Source of the DNA: Paenibacillus cookii
Lineage (GTDB): Bacteria > Bacillota > Bacilli > Paenibacillales > Paenibacillaceae
Length of the DNA stretch: 64,000 nucleotides
Direction: 5' to 3'
NCBI RefSeq assembly: GCF_018333375.1
Contig: NZ_BORW01000001.1
Coordinates: forward strand, 124,001-188,000
The position numbers were made by a program, and so were the translations under genes. Shown in pieces: positions 25,607 through 34,167 of this stretch (its first letter is position 1; each line of letters starts with the position of its first letter). A model generated the notes under the pieces. That model ran no database searches and was not told where the DNA came from. It worked only from the letters and a program-made list of their open reading frames with translations.

Positions 25607-26806
25607 TTACCTCATCATGACGGTGACGTTCCCCGCCGTAAGCATGATCGTGATCGCCAGGAAAAACATCAGTCCGACGACGGCCAGCGCGGCAAACACG
25701 TACAGCATGCTTTTCCCGATCGTTTCCAGGCAGGTCGTGATCGGCGAGTCTCCGAGCGGCTGCATGACGGCAGCGGATACCTTGTAGATCAACGCGAGCA
25801 CCAATATTTTGATTGCCGGAAACGCGCACAGGAACAGGATGATGATGACGCCGACCAAACCGATGGAGTTTTTGATGAGCAGCGAAGCCGAGATGACGGT
25901 ATCCGTTGCATCGGCGAACATTTTCCCCACCACCGGGATGAAGCTTCCGGACACGTATTTGGCCGCCCGGATCGTCACCCCGTCCGTCACGGAGCTCGTG
26001 ATGCCCTGAACCGAAATGACGCCCAAAAAAATGGTCAACAGTACGCCGAGAAACCCTACGCTGATGTTGCGAAGCAAGTTGGCCAGCTGCGTCAGCTTGT
26101 ATTTGTCGGAAAGGGAGCTGACCAAATGAAGCACCGCCGAAAAGAACAGAAGCGGGAAGATCAGCGTGTGGATGAGCGTGCCGACGGTGTTGATCATAAA
26201 AATGATGAGCGGATGCGTGACCGAAACCGTGATGACGTTGCCCATGGAGGCCAAAAGCGCGAACAGCAGCGGCACCATGGCCATCATGAAATCGATCATG
26301 CGGTCGATCGCTTCTTTGGCGTAACCGATCGCCACGTTGAAGCTGTTGATCGCCAGGACGATGATGACCATGTAACATAATGCGTAAGCGACCTTGCTGA
26401 CGGTTTTTCGTTCGAACGCCGATTGCAGCGTCTCCAGGATCATGCTCATGATGCTCAGCATGACGATGGTGACGAGCAGCTTCCCGTTGTACAGCACTTC
26501 GTGCCACATGAAGGAACCTAACGCCGCCAGAACGCTTTTGACGCTGAAGCCTTCTCCTCCGGGAAGCAGGATATCCATAAAGGAAGGCACTTTTTGATCC
26601 GGGAAAAACCCGCCGTAATCCTTCATCAGGCTTTCCCAGTAGGTTTCGACCTGGTCCTTCGGCAGCGACTCCGCTTGATGCTTGATCCACTCTTCGGCCG
26701 GGGAATCGGCGAAAACCCGGGTTGTCCCCGCGAGCAAAAACAGGATGAAAAAAAGGATCAAATGCCGTGTATCCCGGCGCGGTTTTAAAAGCATGGGTAT
26801 TCCCAC
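25607..26806 (-). CDS. spoIIIAE: Stage III sporulation protein SpoIIIAE
   Basis: The largest membrane subunit of the SpoIIIA complex, 399 aa. A signal-like first helix (LILFFILFLLAGTTRVFA) is followed by a soluble segment containing WESLMKDYGGFFPD and about seven hydrophobic segments from residue 90 to the end. GTG 26806 and an ATG 12 bases later are both possible starts; the AGGAG is three bases from the first and fifteen from the second, so neither spacing is ideal. It follows spoIIIAD closely. Confidence 0.93.
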   Translation of the reverse strand: MGIPMLLKPRRDTRHLILFFILFLLAGTTRVFADSPAEEWIKHQAESLPKDQVETYWESLMKDYGGFFPDQKVPSFMDILLPGGEGFSVKSVLAALGSFMWHEVLYNGKLLVTIVMLSIMSMILETLQSAFERKTVSKVAYALCYMVIIVLAINSFNVAIGYAKEAIDRMIDFMMAMVPLLFALLASMGNVITVSVTHPLIIFMINTVGTLIHTLIFPLLFFSAVLHLVSSLSDKYKLTQLANLLRNISVGFLGVLLTIFLGVISVQGITSSVTDGVTIRAAKYVSGSFIPVVGKMFADATDTVISASLLIKNSIGLVGVIIILFLCAFPAIKILVLALIYKVSAAVMQPLGDSPITTCLETIGKSMLYVFAALAVVGLMFFLAITIMLTAGNVTVMMR

Positions 26807-26812
26807 TTTCTC

Positions 26813-27202
26813 CTACGCTGGCAGCAATTTCAGCACGGTTTCGATGATGATGCCGATGATCGGTACCGCAAGGACCATGATCAGCATTTTGCCTGCCAAT
26901 TCGATTTTTGAGGCGATATTCTCCTGCCCGGCGTCACGCACGACCTGAGCTCCGAATTCGGCGATATAGGCGATGCCGATGATTTTCAGGATCGTTTTCA
27001 GGTAGATCAGTTCGACGCCGGAGGACCTGGCCATCCGCTCCAGCTCCGAAACGACGGTGCTGATTTTGCCCATCAGGAACATGAAGATCAGCACGCCCGT
27101 CGCGGCGGCCAGCAGAAAAGCAAACATCGGCTTTTGCTCTTTGACGATCAGGATCAGAATCGTTGCTATGAGTCCAAGACCCACCACCTGTATAATTTCC
27201 AT
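26813..27202 (-). CDS. spoIIIAD: Stage III sporulation protein SpoIIIAD
   Basis: A 129-aa integral membrane protein with four predicted helices. The conserved MEIIQVVGLGLIATILILIV start and YIAEFGAQVVRDAGQENIASKIELAGK loop are diagnostic of SpoIIIAD. ATG 27202 follows AGGGG by six bases, ten bases after the spoIIIAC stop. It resembles small export-gate subunits, a known analogy for SpoIIIAC/AD. Confidence 0.94.
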   Translation of the reverse strand: MEIIQVVGLGLIATILILIVKEQKPMFAFLLAAATGVLIFMFLMGKISTVVSELERMARSSGVELIYLKTILKIIGIAYIAEFGAQVVRDAGQENIASKIELAGKMLIMVLAVPIIGIIIETVLKLLPA

Positions 27203-27211
27203 AAGCAACCC

Positions 27212-27415
27212 CTAATGGAACAGAAAAATGGTTTTGATCTCCTGCAGCAGGTTATCGAGCAGCCGGACGACCATGAACAGCACCACGACAAAGCCGATGA
27301 CCGTCACCCAATGAGCCATATCTTCTTTTCCCATTTGCTTGAGTACCGTATGAATCATCGCAATGATGATGCCGATTCCCGCAATCTGGAAAATTGCGTT
27401 CACTTCAAAGTTCAT
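27212..27415 (-). CDS. spoIIIAC: Stage III sporulation protein SpoIIIAC
   Basis: A 67-aa protein with two transmembrane helices (NAIFQIAGIGIIIAMIHTVLKQMGKEDMAHWVTVIGFVVVLFMVV across both, given here only as landmarks around the GKEDMAHW loop). A small subunit of the SpoIIIA channel. GAGGTG lies seven bases before the ATG; it is tightly packed with spoIIIAB and spoIIIAD. Confidence 0.94.
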   Translation of the reverse strand: MNFEVNAIFQIAGIGIIIAMIHTVLKQMGKEDMAHWVTVIGFVVVLFMVVRLLDNLLQEIKTIFLFH

Positions 27416-27429
27416 TCCTTGGCACCTCG

Positions 27430-27948
27430 CTAAAAGATCAAAATGACGATCAATGCTCCAACCAATAGCCCGAGACTCCGGCTGATCTTTTCGTATTTCG
27501 CCTGCTCGTCTCTTGCCAGTGCTTCTTCATGCTTCAGCTGCTGGGCGGCCAAGGCAATATGCTTGATTTGATCCTGCCTGTCGCTTGTCCCAAGCGTAAA
27601 GCTGAGCTGATGGAGAATATCGCGCTCCGGCGCTTTCATCGCGGTCCGCTTCCAATGGTCGTGCAGGGAGCGCTGGATGCTTTCCTGAGCCGTATTTCCG
27701 CTCCCCGACGCCATATGGTTCGCCGCGCTTTTGAAGATGCTCCGCAGCGGTTCCCCGAGCTGCCCGGCCAATCTGCGGAACGCATCGGGAAGCGGCGTAA
27801 AGCCGTACGAGATTTCGGTTTCGAGCCTTTGCATCGCAAGAATGAGTTCGCGGATTTGCTTCGGCCTTGCCGCAAACCGGGCGGCCTGGTGAAATCCTGC
27901 AAGCGTTCCGGCCAGGAGGATCAGCACGGCCCCGAAAAGCTTAAGCAT
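27430..27948 (-). CDS. spoIIIAB: Stage III sporulation protein SpoIIIAB
   Basis: A 172-aa protein with an N-terminal helix, a C-terminal transmembrane helix (LGLLVGALIVILIF) and a helical middle containing LILAMQRLETEISYGFTPLPDAF in the conserved place. It resembles the GspF fold of secretion systems, which fits the ATPase encoded upstream. ATG 27948 overlaps the last 8 bp of spoIIIAA. Confidence 0.94.
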   Translation of the reverse strand: MLKLFGAVLILLAGTLAGFHQAARFAARPKQIRELILAMQRLETEISYGFTPLPDAFRRLAGQLGEPLRSIFKSAANHMASGSGNTAQESIQRSLHDHWKRTAMKAPERDILHQLSFTLGTSDRQDQIKHIALAAQQLKHEEALARDEQAKYEKISRSLGLLVGALIVILIF

Positions 27949-28933
27949 GGTTGGCTTCCCCCTTTGCCTGAAGCTGGAGCAAGCGCATCTGCCGGTCCAT
28001 GATCCGGAATGCCGTTTTGCCGCGGCTGCGGTGAAGCAGGACGTAAACTTCGAACATCCGGTTGTCCATCAGCCGTTTCATCGCCGGGCGGTTTTGGAGT
28101 TCCTCCGGGGCGCTGCCGTGAGCCGAAGCGATGACGGATATGCCCGCATGCAGCGCCTCGGTGACGGCTTCGGCATCTTCTTCCCTGCCGATCTCGTCCA
28201 CGATGAGGACATCCGGCGACATCGAACGGATCATCATCATCATGCCTTCGGCTTTCGGGCACGCATCCATCACGTCGGTCCGCGGGCCGACATCGAAGCT
28301 TGGCACCCCGTGCACGCTGCCGGCAATTTCGGAACGTTCGTCGATGATGCCGACCTTCATGCCCGCGGGCTTCGCAATCGGCGCCTCCATGCCGCCGGAG
28401 CTGATCTGCCTTGCCAAATCCCGAAGCAGCGTCGTTTTCCCGTGCTGCGGCGGCGAAAGGATCAGCGCGTGTTTCATTCTTCGCTCCCTTTCGTCGTACA
28501 GAAACGGCAGAATGGCGTTTGCGGCCCCCCTCACTTCCCGGGCGATCCGGATGTTGAATCCGCTGATGTCCCGGATATGCTCCACTTTCCCTCCGGATAA
28601 GACCGTTCTTCCGGCAAGCCCGATGCGGTGCCCGCCCGGGACCGTAATAAAACCTTTCCGCAGTTCCTCCTCCAGGGTATATAAGGAATGGTTGCTGATC
28701 AGATCGAGAAACCTGCGGCTATCGTCGCGGCTGGGCCTGTACGCCTTGTCCCCGTCCAGCGTCGGCTGCCCCTCTTCGGTGACGAAGCGGTGCCCGCCCG
28801 ATTCATTCACCTCCAGCGGCCTACCTTCGCGGATCCGAACCTCTTCCAGCTTCCCGAGGAGTTCCCTCGGCAATCTTAGCAGGATGGACTTGATCCGGTC
28901 GGGAAACAGTTCTAGCCAGTTTGGATTCGTAAT
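27941..28933 (-). CDS. spoIIIAA: Stage III sporulation protein SpoIIIAA (ATPase), probable ATT start
   Basis: Cytosolic secretion-type ATPase of the SpoIIIA channel, about 330 aa. Walker A is ILSPPQHGKTTLLRDLAR, Walker B VLIVDEIGREEDAEAVTEAL. The leading conserved block is LEEVRIREGRPLEV and GHRIGLAGR. The start is unusual. The only in-frame ATG upstream (29011) overlaps a sigma-E-like -10 box and would lie before the transcription start. The next strong ribosome site, GGGGGTGG, is followed seven bases after GGGGG by ATT 28933, giving MTNPNWLELFPDRI, the length and N-terminus expected for the family. It heads the spoIIIAA-AH operon. Confidence 0.93.
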   Translation of the reverse strand: MTNPNWLELFPDRIKSILLRLPRELLGKLEEVRIREGRPLEVNESGGHRFVTEEGQPTLDGDKAYRPSRDDSRRFLDLISNHSLYTLEEELRKGFITVPGGHRIGLAGRTVLSGGKVEHIRDISGFNIRIAREVRGAANAILPFLYDERERRMKHALILSPPQHGKTTLLRDLARQISSGGMEAPIAKPAGMKVGIIDERSEIAGSVHGVPSFDVGPRTDVMDACPKAEGMMMMIRSMSPDVLIVDEIGREEDAEAVTEALHAGISVIASAHGSAPEELQNRPAMKRLMDNRMFEVYVLLHRSRGKTAFRIMDRQMRLLQLQAKGEANHA

Positions 28934-29009
28934 ACGACCACCCCCAAGCTGTCTTCTCTTAAGTCCGTGAGCTTTTCGTTTATAGACTAGTAGATGTTTT
29001 TTATACCAC

Positions 29010-29037
29010 ATGTTTATGCTTGTACTTCAAAATTATG
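29010..29037 (-). promoter_or_regulatory. Sigma-E-like promoter of the spoIIIA operon
   Basis: On the minus strand CATAAT (29037-29032), a 13-base spacer and CATAAACAT (29018-29010) resemble the sigma-E consensus (ATA-containing -35, CATACAAT -10). This fits mother-cell expression of spoIIIA. The -10 covers the ATG at 29011. Confidence 0.6.
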
Positions 29038-29050
29038 ACGACCGAATCTA

Positions 29051-29314
29051 TCATTTTTTTAAAATTCCGATTAAGAGACAGGAAACCCCTACGAATATCC
29101 AGGCGATCTTGCCCCATGACAGCTTGTCGGCAAGGCCGATCAGGCCGATGGAAGTGGTCAGGATCAGCACGGTCGGCCCTACGAAAGCCAGGAGCGAATT
29201 GATCGCCAGCGCCTTATCAACCTGGGCGAGCCTCAACATGAACAATGCCGCCGCAATTTCGATGCCGCCGGAGAGCATGCGCAGCGTAGCCATACTTAAC
29301 ACGAACTTGTCCAA
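29051..29314 (-). CDS. yqhV: YqhV family membrane protein (DUF2619)
   Basis: An 87-aa protein with three hydrophobic segments and the start MDKFVLSMATLRMLSGGIEI typical of YqhV. Function is unknown. In B. subtilis yqhV is also directly upstream of spoIIIAA, and sporulation involvement is inferred from that linkage. TTG 29314 follows AAGGAGG by eight bases. Confidence 0.85.
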   Translation of the reverse strand: MDKFVLSMATLRMLSGGIEIAAALFMLRLAQVDKALAINSLLAFVGPTVLILTTSIGLIGLADKLSWGKIAWIFVGVSCLLIGILKK

Positions 29315-29521
29315 TCGGGAAACCTCCTTGAATTGAAATGTTCATCTTTTATATGGATATGCCGCAGTCTCTCTTTTTAGTTATGTTTTGCGAGAAAAGC
29401 GTTCGGAACATTTCCGCGCCTGCTGCATATATTAGTTTTGAAGTTGCAATTCTCTGCGCGCAAAAACATGCTGATAGAGATTGGGACACATAAAGTGAAG
29501 GGCTTAAGGAGGATTTGACCC

Positions 29522-30253
29522 ATGCGGGTGGATGTGATTGCCAATGTGGACGATATCAGATCGGAGGATTTTATTCAGAAAAGCGCTGCCGTCATCGATG
29601 TGCTGCGTGCAACCAGCACGATGATCACGGCGTTGGCCAAGGGCGCTTGCGGCCTGCTTCCCGTTGAAACCGTCCCCCAAGCCCAAAGCAAAAAAAGCGA
29701 ACATACCTTTGTCGGCGGAGAACGATATTACAAGAAGATTCCCGGCTTTCAGGCAGGCAATTCCCCTCACGATTACATGACGGAAGAAGTTGCGGGCAAA
29801 CTTGTCGTTCTGACGACCTCGAACGGAACAAGGGGGCTTCTCAAATCGCAGCGGGCAGCCAAACTTCTGGCGGCCTCCTTCATCAACGGCACGGCCGTCG
29901 CTTCGGCGCTCGCGGCCTTCGACCGCGACGTCATCCTGCTATGCTCGGGCTGCAGAAACGAGTTTTCGCTGGAGGACGGGTTGTGCGCAGGCATGATTAT
30001 CGATGCCATGGAATCCATGGTGGACGGCCCGCTCCGCCTGAACGATTTGGGGCTGGCCATGAAACTCGCCTACAGGCAATGCCGCGCCAATCTGTACGAA
30101 ACCGTCATGGAGGGAACGTCCGCCAAACAGCTGGTCAAGCTGGGATATGCCCATGACGTGGAATACTGCACCGGAATCGATACCGTGCCGGTCGTTCCCA
30201 TCGCCAAAAACGATTTGATTCTGACGCCGTTATACGCGAAGGCTCCCTGCTGA
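29522..30253 (+). CDS. comB: 2-phosphosulfolactate phosphatase (ComB family)
   Basis: A 243-aa member of the ComB family, magnesium-dependent phosphatases that release sulfolactate from 2-phosphosulfolactate (in methanogens, for coenzyme M). Conserved segments are VIDVLRATSTMITALAKGA, GGERYYKKIPGFQAGNSP, LTTSNGTRGL and LLCSGCRNEFSLEDGLCAG. In spore formers sulfolactate is an abundant spore compound, so a spore metabolism role is plausible but inferred. AGGAGG lies eight bases before the ATG. It is a single plus-strand gene with a terminator shared with lysC. Confidence 0.88.
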   Translation: MRVDVIANVDDIRSEDFIQKSAAVIDVLRATSTMITALAKGACGLLPVETVPQAQSKKSEHTFVGGERYYKKIPGFQAGNSPHDYMTEEVAGKLVVLTTSNGTRGLLKSQRAAKLLAASFINGTAVASALAAFDRDVILLCSGCRNEFSLEDGLCAGMIIDAMESMVDGPLRLNDLGLAMKLAYRQCRANLYETVMEGTSAKQLVKLGYAHDVEYCTGIDTVPVVPIAKNDLILTPLYAKAPC

Positions 30254-30269
30254 CCCGAGAACAAAAAAA

Positions 30270-30300
30270 GGCCCGAAGCTTCTGCTTCAGGCCTTTTTTC
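30270..30300. terminator. Bidirectional terminator between comB and lysC
   Basis: GGCCCGAAGC and GCTTCAGGCC flanked by seven A on the left and TTTTTT on the right. It can end the convergent comB and aspartate kinase transcripts. Confidence 0.8.
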
Positions 30301-30341
30301 TATATTTTTTCTTCATTAGTATCCTAAAACGGAATCGATCC

Positions 30342-31595
30342 TTAACGTCTGACTTGCGGTCCGCCGACGTAAACCTGCGCGTCGGTATCCAGGTTGTAAG
30401 CGGTATGGAGAGCACGCACCACTTGCTCCAGGTTGCCGTTTTCGATGACGCAGGACGTTTTGATTTCCGAGGTGCTGACCATCTTGATGCTGACGCCTTG
30501 CTGCGAGATGACGTCGAACATTTGGGCGGCTACGCCCGGATGGCTGATCATGCCCGCTCCGACGATCGAAACTTTCACCAGGTCGCGTTCAGAGGTGACG
30601 TCACGGTACGGCAGCTTCGATCTGAGGCCTTGAATGACCTCCAGCGCAAGATCGCATTCGGCCAGCGACGTCGTAAAGGAAAAGTCCGCTTTGCCGTCCT
30701 GCACGCCGCTTTGCACGATGATGTCGACGTTGATCTGCGCTTCGGCAAGCGCTCCGAATACTTGGGCCAGCACGCCCGGAACGTCCTCCACGCCGAGGAT
30801 GCTGATTCTTGCCACGTTTTTGTCATACGCGATGCCGCTTACTACAACTCCCTGTTCCACGCTTGTTTCCTCCTTAACCGCTGTGCCTTCGTTATAGTTA
30901 AAGCTGGATCTGACCACCAGCTGGACGTTGTGATGCTTGGCGTATTCCACTGCCCGCGGATGCAGGACAGCCGCCCCCAAATTGGCAAGCTCCAGCATTT
31001 CGTCGTAGGAAATTTCCGCAAGCTTGCGCGCGCATTTGACGATCCTAGGATCCGTCGAATAAATGCCGTCCACGTCCGTGTATATTTCGCACACGTCCGC
31101 CTTGATCGCCGCAGCCAGCGCAACCGCGGTCGTATCCGAACCGCCGCGGCCCAGCGTCGTGATTTCCCCGTCTTCCGTCATCCCTTGGAAGCCCGCAACG
31201 ATGACGATGTGGTTTTCATTTAGGGCGGACATGACCCGCTCCGGCGAAATATCGGTAATCCGCGCTTTTCCGTGCACGGGTTCGGTCCGGAATCCGGCCT
31301 GCCAACCGGTCAGCGAAACGGCGCTCCGCCCCAGATCGTGAATGGCCATCGACAACAAGGCTATGGAAATCTGCTCCCCCGTCGTCATCAGCATATCCAT
31401 TTCCCGTGCCGGAGGATTCGGATTCAGCAGCTTTGCCTGGTCAATGAGATCGTCCGTCGTATCCCCCATCGCGGAAACGACCACGACGCATTGATGCCCT
31501 TCATCCTGTTTTTCGACGATGCGTTTGGCTACGCGCTTCATTCGCTCCGTATCCCCTACGGAACTTCCTCCGAATTTCATGACGTACAGTGACAA
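30342..31595 (-). CDS. lysC: Aspartate kinase
   Basis: First enzyme of lysine, threonine, methionine and diaminopimelate synthesis. The 417-aa protein has the kinase motifs VMKFGGSSVGDTERM, TLGRGGSDTTAVALAA and EIYTDVDGIYSTDPRI, then two C-terminal ACT domains (ISILGVEDVPGVLAQVF, VSIVGAGMISHPGVAA) for feedback control. The start TTG 31595 follows GGGGAG by ten bases and gives MSLYVMKFGG; the longer frame to 31718 is unlikely. Length fits the class II kinases that also make a beta subunit from an internal start. It has a long leader without a recognisable lysine riboswitch. Confidence 0.95.
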   Translation of the reverse strand: MSLYVMKFGGSSVGDTERMKRVAKRIVEKQDEGHQCVVVVSAMGDTTDDLIDQAKLLNPNPPAREMDMLMTTGEQISIALLSMAIHDLGRSAVSLTGWQAGFRTEPVHGKARITDISPERVMSALNENHIVIVAGFQGMTEDGEITTLGRGGSDTTAVALAAAIKADVCEIYTDVDGIYSTDPRIVKCARKLAEISYDEMLELANLGAAVLHPRAVEYAKHHNVQLVVRSSFNYNEGTAVKEETSVEQGVVVSGIAYDKNVARISILGVEDVPGVLAQVFGALAEAQINVDIIVQSGVQDGKADFSFTTSLAECDLALEVIQGLRSKLPYRDVTSERDLVKVSIVGAGMISHPGVAAQMFDVISQQGVSIKMVSTSEIKTSCVIENGNLEQVVRALHTAYNLDTDAQVYVGGPQVRR

Positions 31596-31846
31596 CTTCG
31601 ATTCACTCCCCACTCGTTTGAGGATCGCGCAACATCCGAACGATCGCCCTTCCGATCCATGCCGGATCATGTCGATTGAGATCGAGTGTTGCGACAATCC
31701 CGATTTAAGCCAATCCATGGCGTCATCGGCCCAAACAGCCCATGAAAACCGAGATGGATTGATGCAAATGTCTTTTTACGCTTTAACATAGTATAATACG
31801 AAAGTTCATCGGGTAGGTAGACTTTTTTTGCGGCGGCCGCGTATAT
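31596..31846 (-). other. lysC 5' leader, structured
   Basis: About 250 bp between lysC and the efp terminator. It holds an AT-rich promoter-like stretch near 31790-31800 and nested inverted repeats, including CGCAACA (31628-31634) with TGTTGCG (31687-31693) and several GATC-centred arms between them. The conserved bases of the lysine riboswitch are not seen. No gene is called here. Confidence 0.35.
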
Positions 31847-31874
31847 AAAAATCCCCCTCACCGTTCGTGAGGGG
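31847..31874 (-). terminator. Terminator downstream of efp
   Basis: CCCCTCAC and GTGAGGGG with a 5-nt loop, followed on the minus strand by GATTTTTATA, 40 bp after the efp stop. Confidence 0.8.
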
Positions 31875-31913
31875 AATCCGTAATTAAACCGCTTCTTTGT
31901 TTCTGCCGAAACG

Positions 31914-32471
31914 TTACGCGCGGGAAATGTATTTGCCTTCGCGGGTATCGATCAGAAGCACGTCGCCTTCGTTGATGAACAGAGGCACCTGAACGTTAAG
32001 GCCGGTTTCGACCTTGGCGTTTTTGGTTGCGCCCGTCGCGGTGTTGCCTTTGATTCCAGGCTCGGTTTCAACCACTTTCAGCTCGACGCTGTTCGGCAGG
32101 TTGATCCCGAGGATTTCGCCTTGATAGCTGACGATGTTTACGATCATGTTTTCTTTCAGGAAGTTCAGTTCCCATTCCAGTTGTTTGCTGTCCAGGCTGA
32201 ACTGGTCATACGTTTCGTTATCCATGAATACATGGTCTTGTCCGCTTGCATACAGGTACGAAACGGCGCGGTTTTCGATCATCGCGCGGCCGATCGTTTC
32301 GCCGGCGCGGAACGTGCGCTCAACCGTGTTGCCGTTGCGCAGGTTCTTCAGTTTGGAGCGGACGAACGCCGCGCCTTTGCCCGGTTTTACGTGCTGGAAT
32401 TCAAGAACGGTAAAAATATCGCCATCCACTTCTACCGTTAGTCCTGTTTTAAAGTCGTTTACTGAAATCAC
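31914..32471 (-). CDS. efp: Translation elongation factor P
   Basis: EF-P, 185 aa, relieves ribosome stalling at polyproline. Three beta-barrel domains are covered, with the modified-lysine loop [17 protein letters not shown] at residue about 32 and the C-terminal signature [21 protein letters not shown]. The GTG start has GGAGG upstream. It is the last gene of the aroQ-peptidase-efp unit, the order seen in B. subtilis. Confidence 0.98.
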   Translation of the reverse strand: MISVNDFKTGLTVEVDGDIFTVLEFQHVKPGKGAAFVRSKLKNLRNGNTVERTFRAGETIGRAMIENRAVSYLYASGQDHVFMDNETYDQFSLDSKQLEWELNFLKENMIVNIVSYQGEILGINLPNSVELKVVETEPGIKGNTATGATKNAKVETGLNVQVPLFINEGDVLLIDTREGKYISRA

Positions 32472-32508
32472 AAAAATGCCTCCTAAAATTAAGTATATAT
32501 TGCTTCAA

Positions 32509-33585
32509 TCACGCCGGTAATACGGTATATTCTTTCGGCGAATGCGTCAAGACAGCATTTCCCGTTTCCGTGATCACAATATCGTCTTCAATGCGCACGC
32601 CGCCAAGGCCCGGTATGTAGATGCCCGGTTCGACGGTCACGACCATGCCCGGCTTCAGGATATCGTCGCTCAGCTTGGACAGGCGCGGATTTTCATGCAC
32701 TTCCATGCCGAGTCCATGCCCCGTGCTGTGGCCGAATTGGTCGCCGTAGCCGTATTTCGCGATGATGTCGCGCGCCAGCGCGTCGGCTTCCCGCCCGGTC
32801 ATGCCCGGTTTGATGTTCGCAACCGCATGCAATTGGGCTTCCAGCACGATATCGTAAATTTCCTTCAGCTTCGGATCCGGTTTGCCGATCGCGATCGTGC
32901 GGGTCAAGTCGGAGCAATATCCGTCCAGCAGCGCGCCGAAATCGAACGTAATCAGCTCGTTCCCCGCGATCACGCGCCCGCTGGCCACGCCGTGCGGCAT
33001 CGCGGAGCGTTCTCCCGAAGCGACGATCGTATCGAACGAGGAGCTGGTCGCGCCGTTTTTGCGCATGAAAAATTCCATCTCCAGATCGACTTCGCGTTCG
33101 GTCATGCCCGGTTTGATAAAGTCCAAAATGTGTTTGAACGTCGCGTCCGCAAGATCCGCGGCCCGCTGCATCACCTTCAGCTCTTCGGCATCCTTGATGA
33201 TGCGAAGCTGCTCGACCAGGCCGGAAACCGGCACCAGCTCCGCAGGTTTAAGCTGTTCGGCATAAGCGCTGTAGGCGGCGAACGTGACGTCATCCTGTTC
33301 AAACGCAAGCTTGCCGACGTTTGCGGCAGCCAGCAGTTCCTTCACGGTATCCATCACCCGCTGCCCGTGTTCGACGACCCGGAAATCCTTCGTTTGTTCG
33401 GACGCCTGCGTCATGTAACGGAAGTCGGTCAGCAGGTAAGCATCGTTCATCGTAATCAAACAATAGCCCGAGGAGCCCGTAAATCCGGTCAAATAACGCC
33501 GGTTGATCGCACTCGTAACGAAAAGTGCCTCCACATTTTTTTGCTGCATCGCTTCACGCAATTTAAGCACACGATCTTTGCTCAT
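32509..33585 (-). CDS. yqhT: M24 family Xaa-Pro peptidase
   Basis: A 358-aa metallopeptidase with a creatinase-like N-domain and a pita-bread catalytic domain. Metal-ligand regions visible are ITFDFGALLDGYCSDLTRT (two Asp), FGHSTGHGLGMEVHENP (His), VVTVEPGIYIPGLGGVRIED (Glu and Glu). It cleaves N-terminal residues before proline; linkage to efp is a conserved feature. GAGGAG precedes the ATG. About 40 bp separate it from efp and 50 bp from aroQ. Confidence 0.94.
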   Translation of the reverse strand: MSKDRVLKLREAMQQKNVEALFVTSAINRRYLTGFTGSSGYCLITMNDAYLLTDFRYMTQASEQTKDFRVVEHGQRVMDTVKELLAAANVGKLAFEQDDVTFAAYSAYAEQLKPAELVPVSGLVEQLRIIKDAEELKVMQRAADLADATFKHILDFIKPGMTEREVDLEMEFFMRKNGATSSSFDTIVASGERSAMPHGVASGRVIAGNELITFDFGALLDGYCSDLTRTIAIGKPDPKLKEIYDIVLEAQLHAVANIKPGMTGREADALARDIIAKYGYGDQFGHSTGHGLGMEVHENPRLSKLSDDILKPGMVVTVEPGIYIPGLGGVRIEDDIVITETGNAVLTHSPKEYTVLPA

Positions 33586-33636
33586 TCGTTCGTCTCCTCT
33601 CTCTCGCGAGCTTCGTCCATGGAAAAGGAAAGCGGC

Positions 33637-34083
33637 TTATTGTCCCTGGCCCTCCAAGTGGCGAAGCAAGGCTATCAATCCCAGCTCGTAGCTGACAGCC
33701 CCGAATCCGGCGATTTGCCCGACAGCCACCGGAGCAATGACCGATGTATGGCGGAATTCCTCCCGGGCGTGGATGTTCGACAAATGCACTTCCACCGTCG
33801 GGATCCGGACAGAGCTGATGGCGTCGCGGACGGCGTAGCTGTAATGGGTCAGCGCCCCCGGATTCAGGACGATCCCGTCGGCTTGCCCCAAGGCTCCGTG
33901 GATCCGGTCGATGATGTCGCCTTCATGATTGGATTGGTAAAAACTGAGCGTCACGCCGAGCGCTTCGGCTTTTCGGCTCAGGCCTTCCTCAATCGATTGA
34001 AGGCTTTGGGATCCGTACACGCCGGGCTCCCGGAGCCCCAGCAGGTTCAAATTCGGTCCGTTGATCACCCAAATGGTTCTCAA
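33637..34083 (-). CDS. aroQ: Type II 3-dehydroquinate dehydratase
   Basis: Shikimate-pathway enzyme converting 3-dehydroquinate to 3-dehydroshikimate, a 148-aa dodecamer-forming protein. Conserved: [20 protein letters not shown] (catalytic Tyr), [49 protein letters not shown]. The TTG start follows AAGGGTGG by ten bases. It is downstream of yqhR and heads the efp unit. Confidence 0.96.
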   Translation of the reverse strand: MRTIWVINGPNLNLLGLREPGVYGSQSLQSIEEGLSRKAEALGVTLSFYQSNHEGDIIDRIHGALGQADGIVLNPGALTHYSYAVRDAISSVRIPTVEVHLSNIHAREEFRHTSVIAPVAVGQIAGFGAVSYELGLIALLRHLEGQGQ

Positions 34084-34167
34084 AATGGTATTCCCACCCT
34101 TACTGTCAAATAACCATCTGCTATTTTAACATAGGGAATGTCTACTTGAGAAGTTTTTTTGGTTGCT

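Noticed and set aside
31596-31846. Lysine riboswitch upstream of aspartate kinase
   Set aside because: The conserved core bases could not be found, although the leader is long and has inverted repeats.
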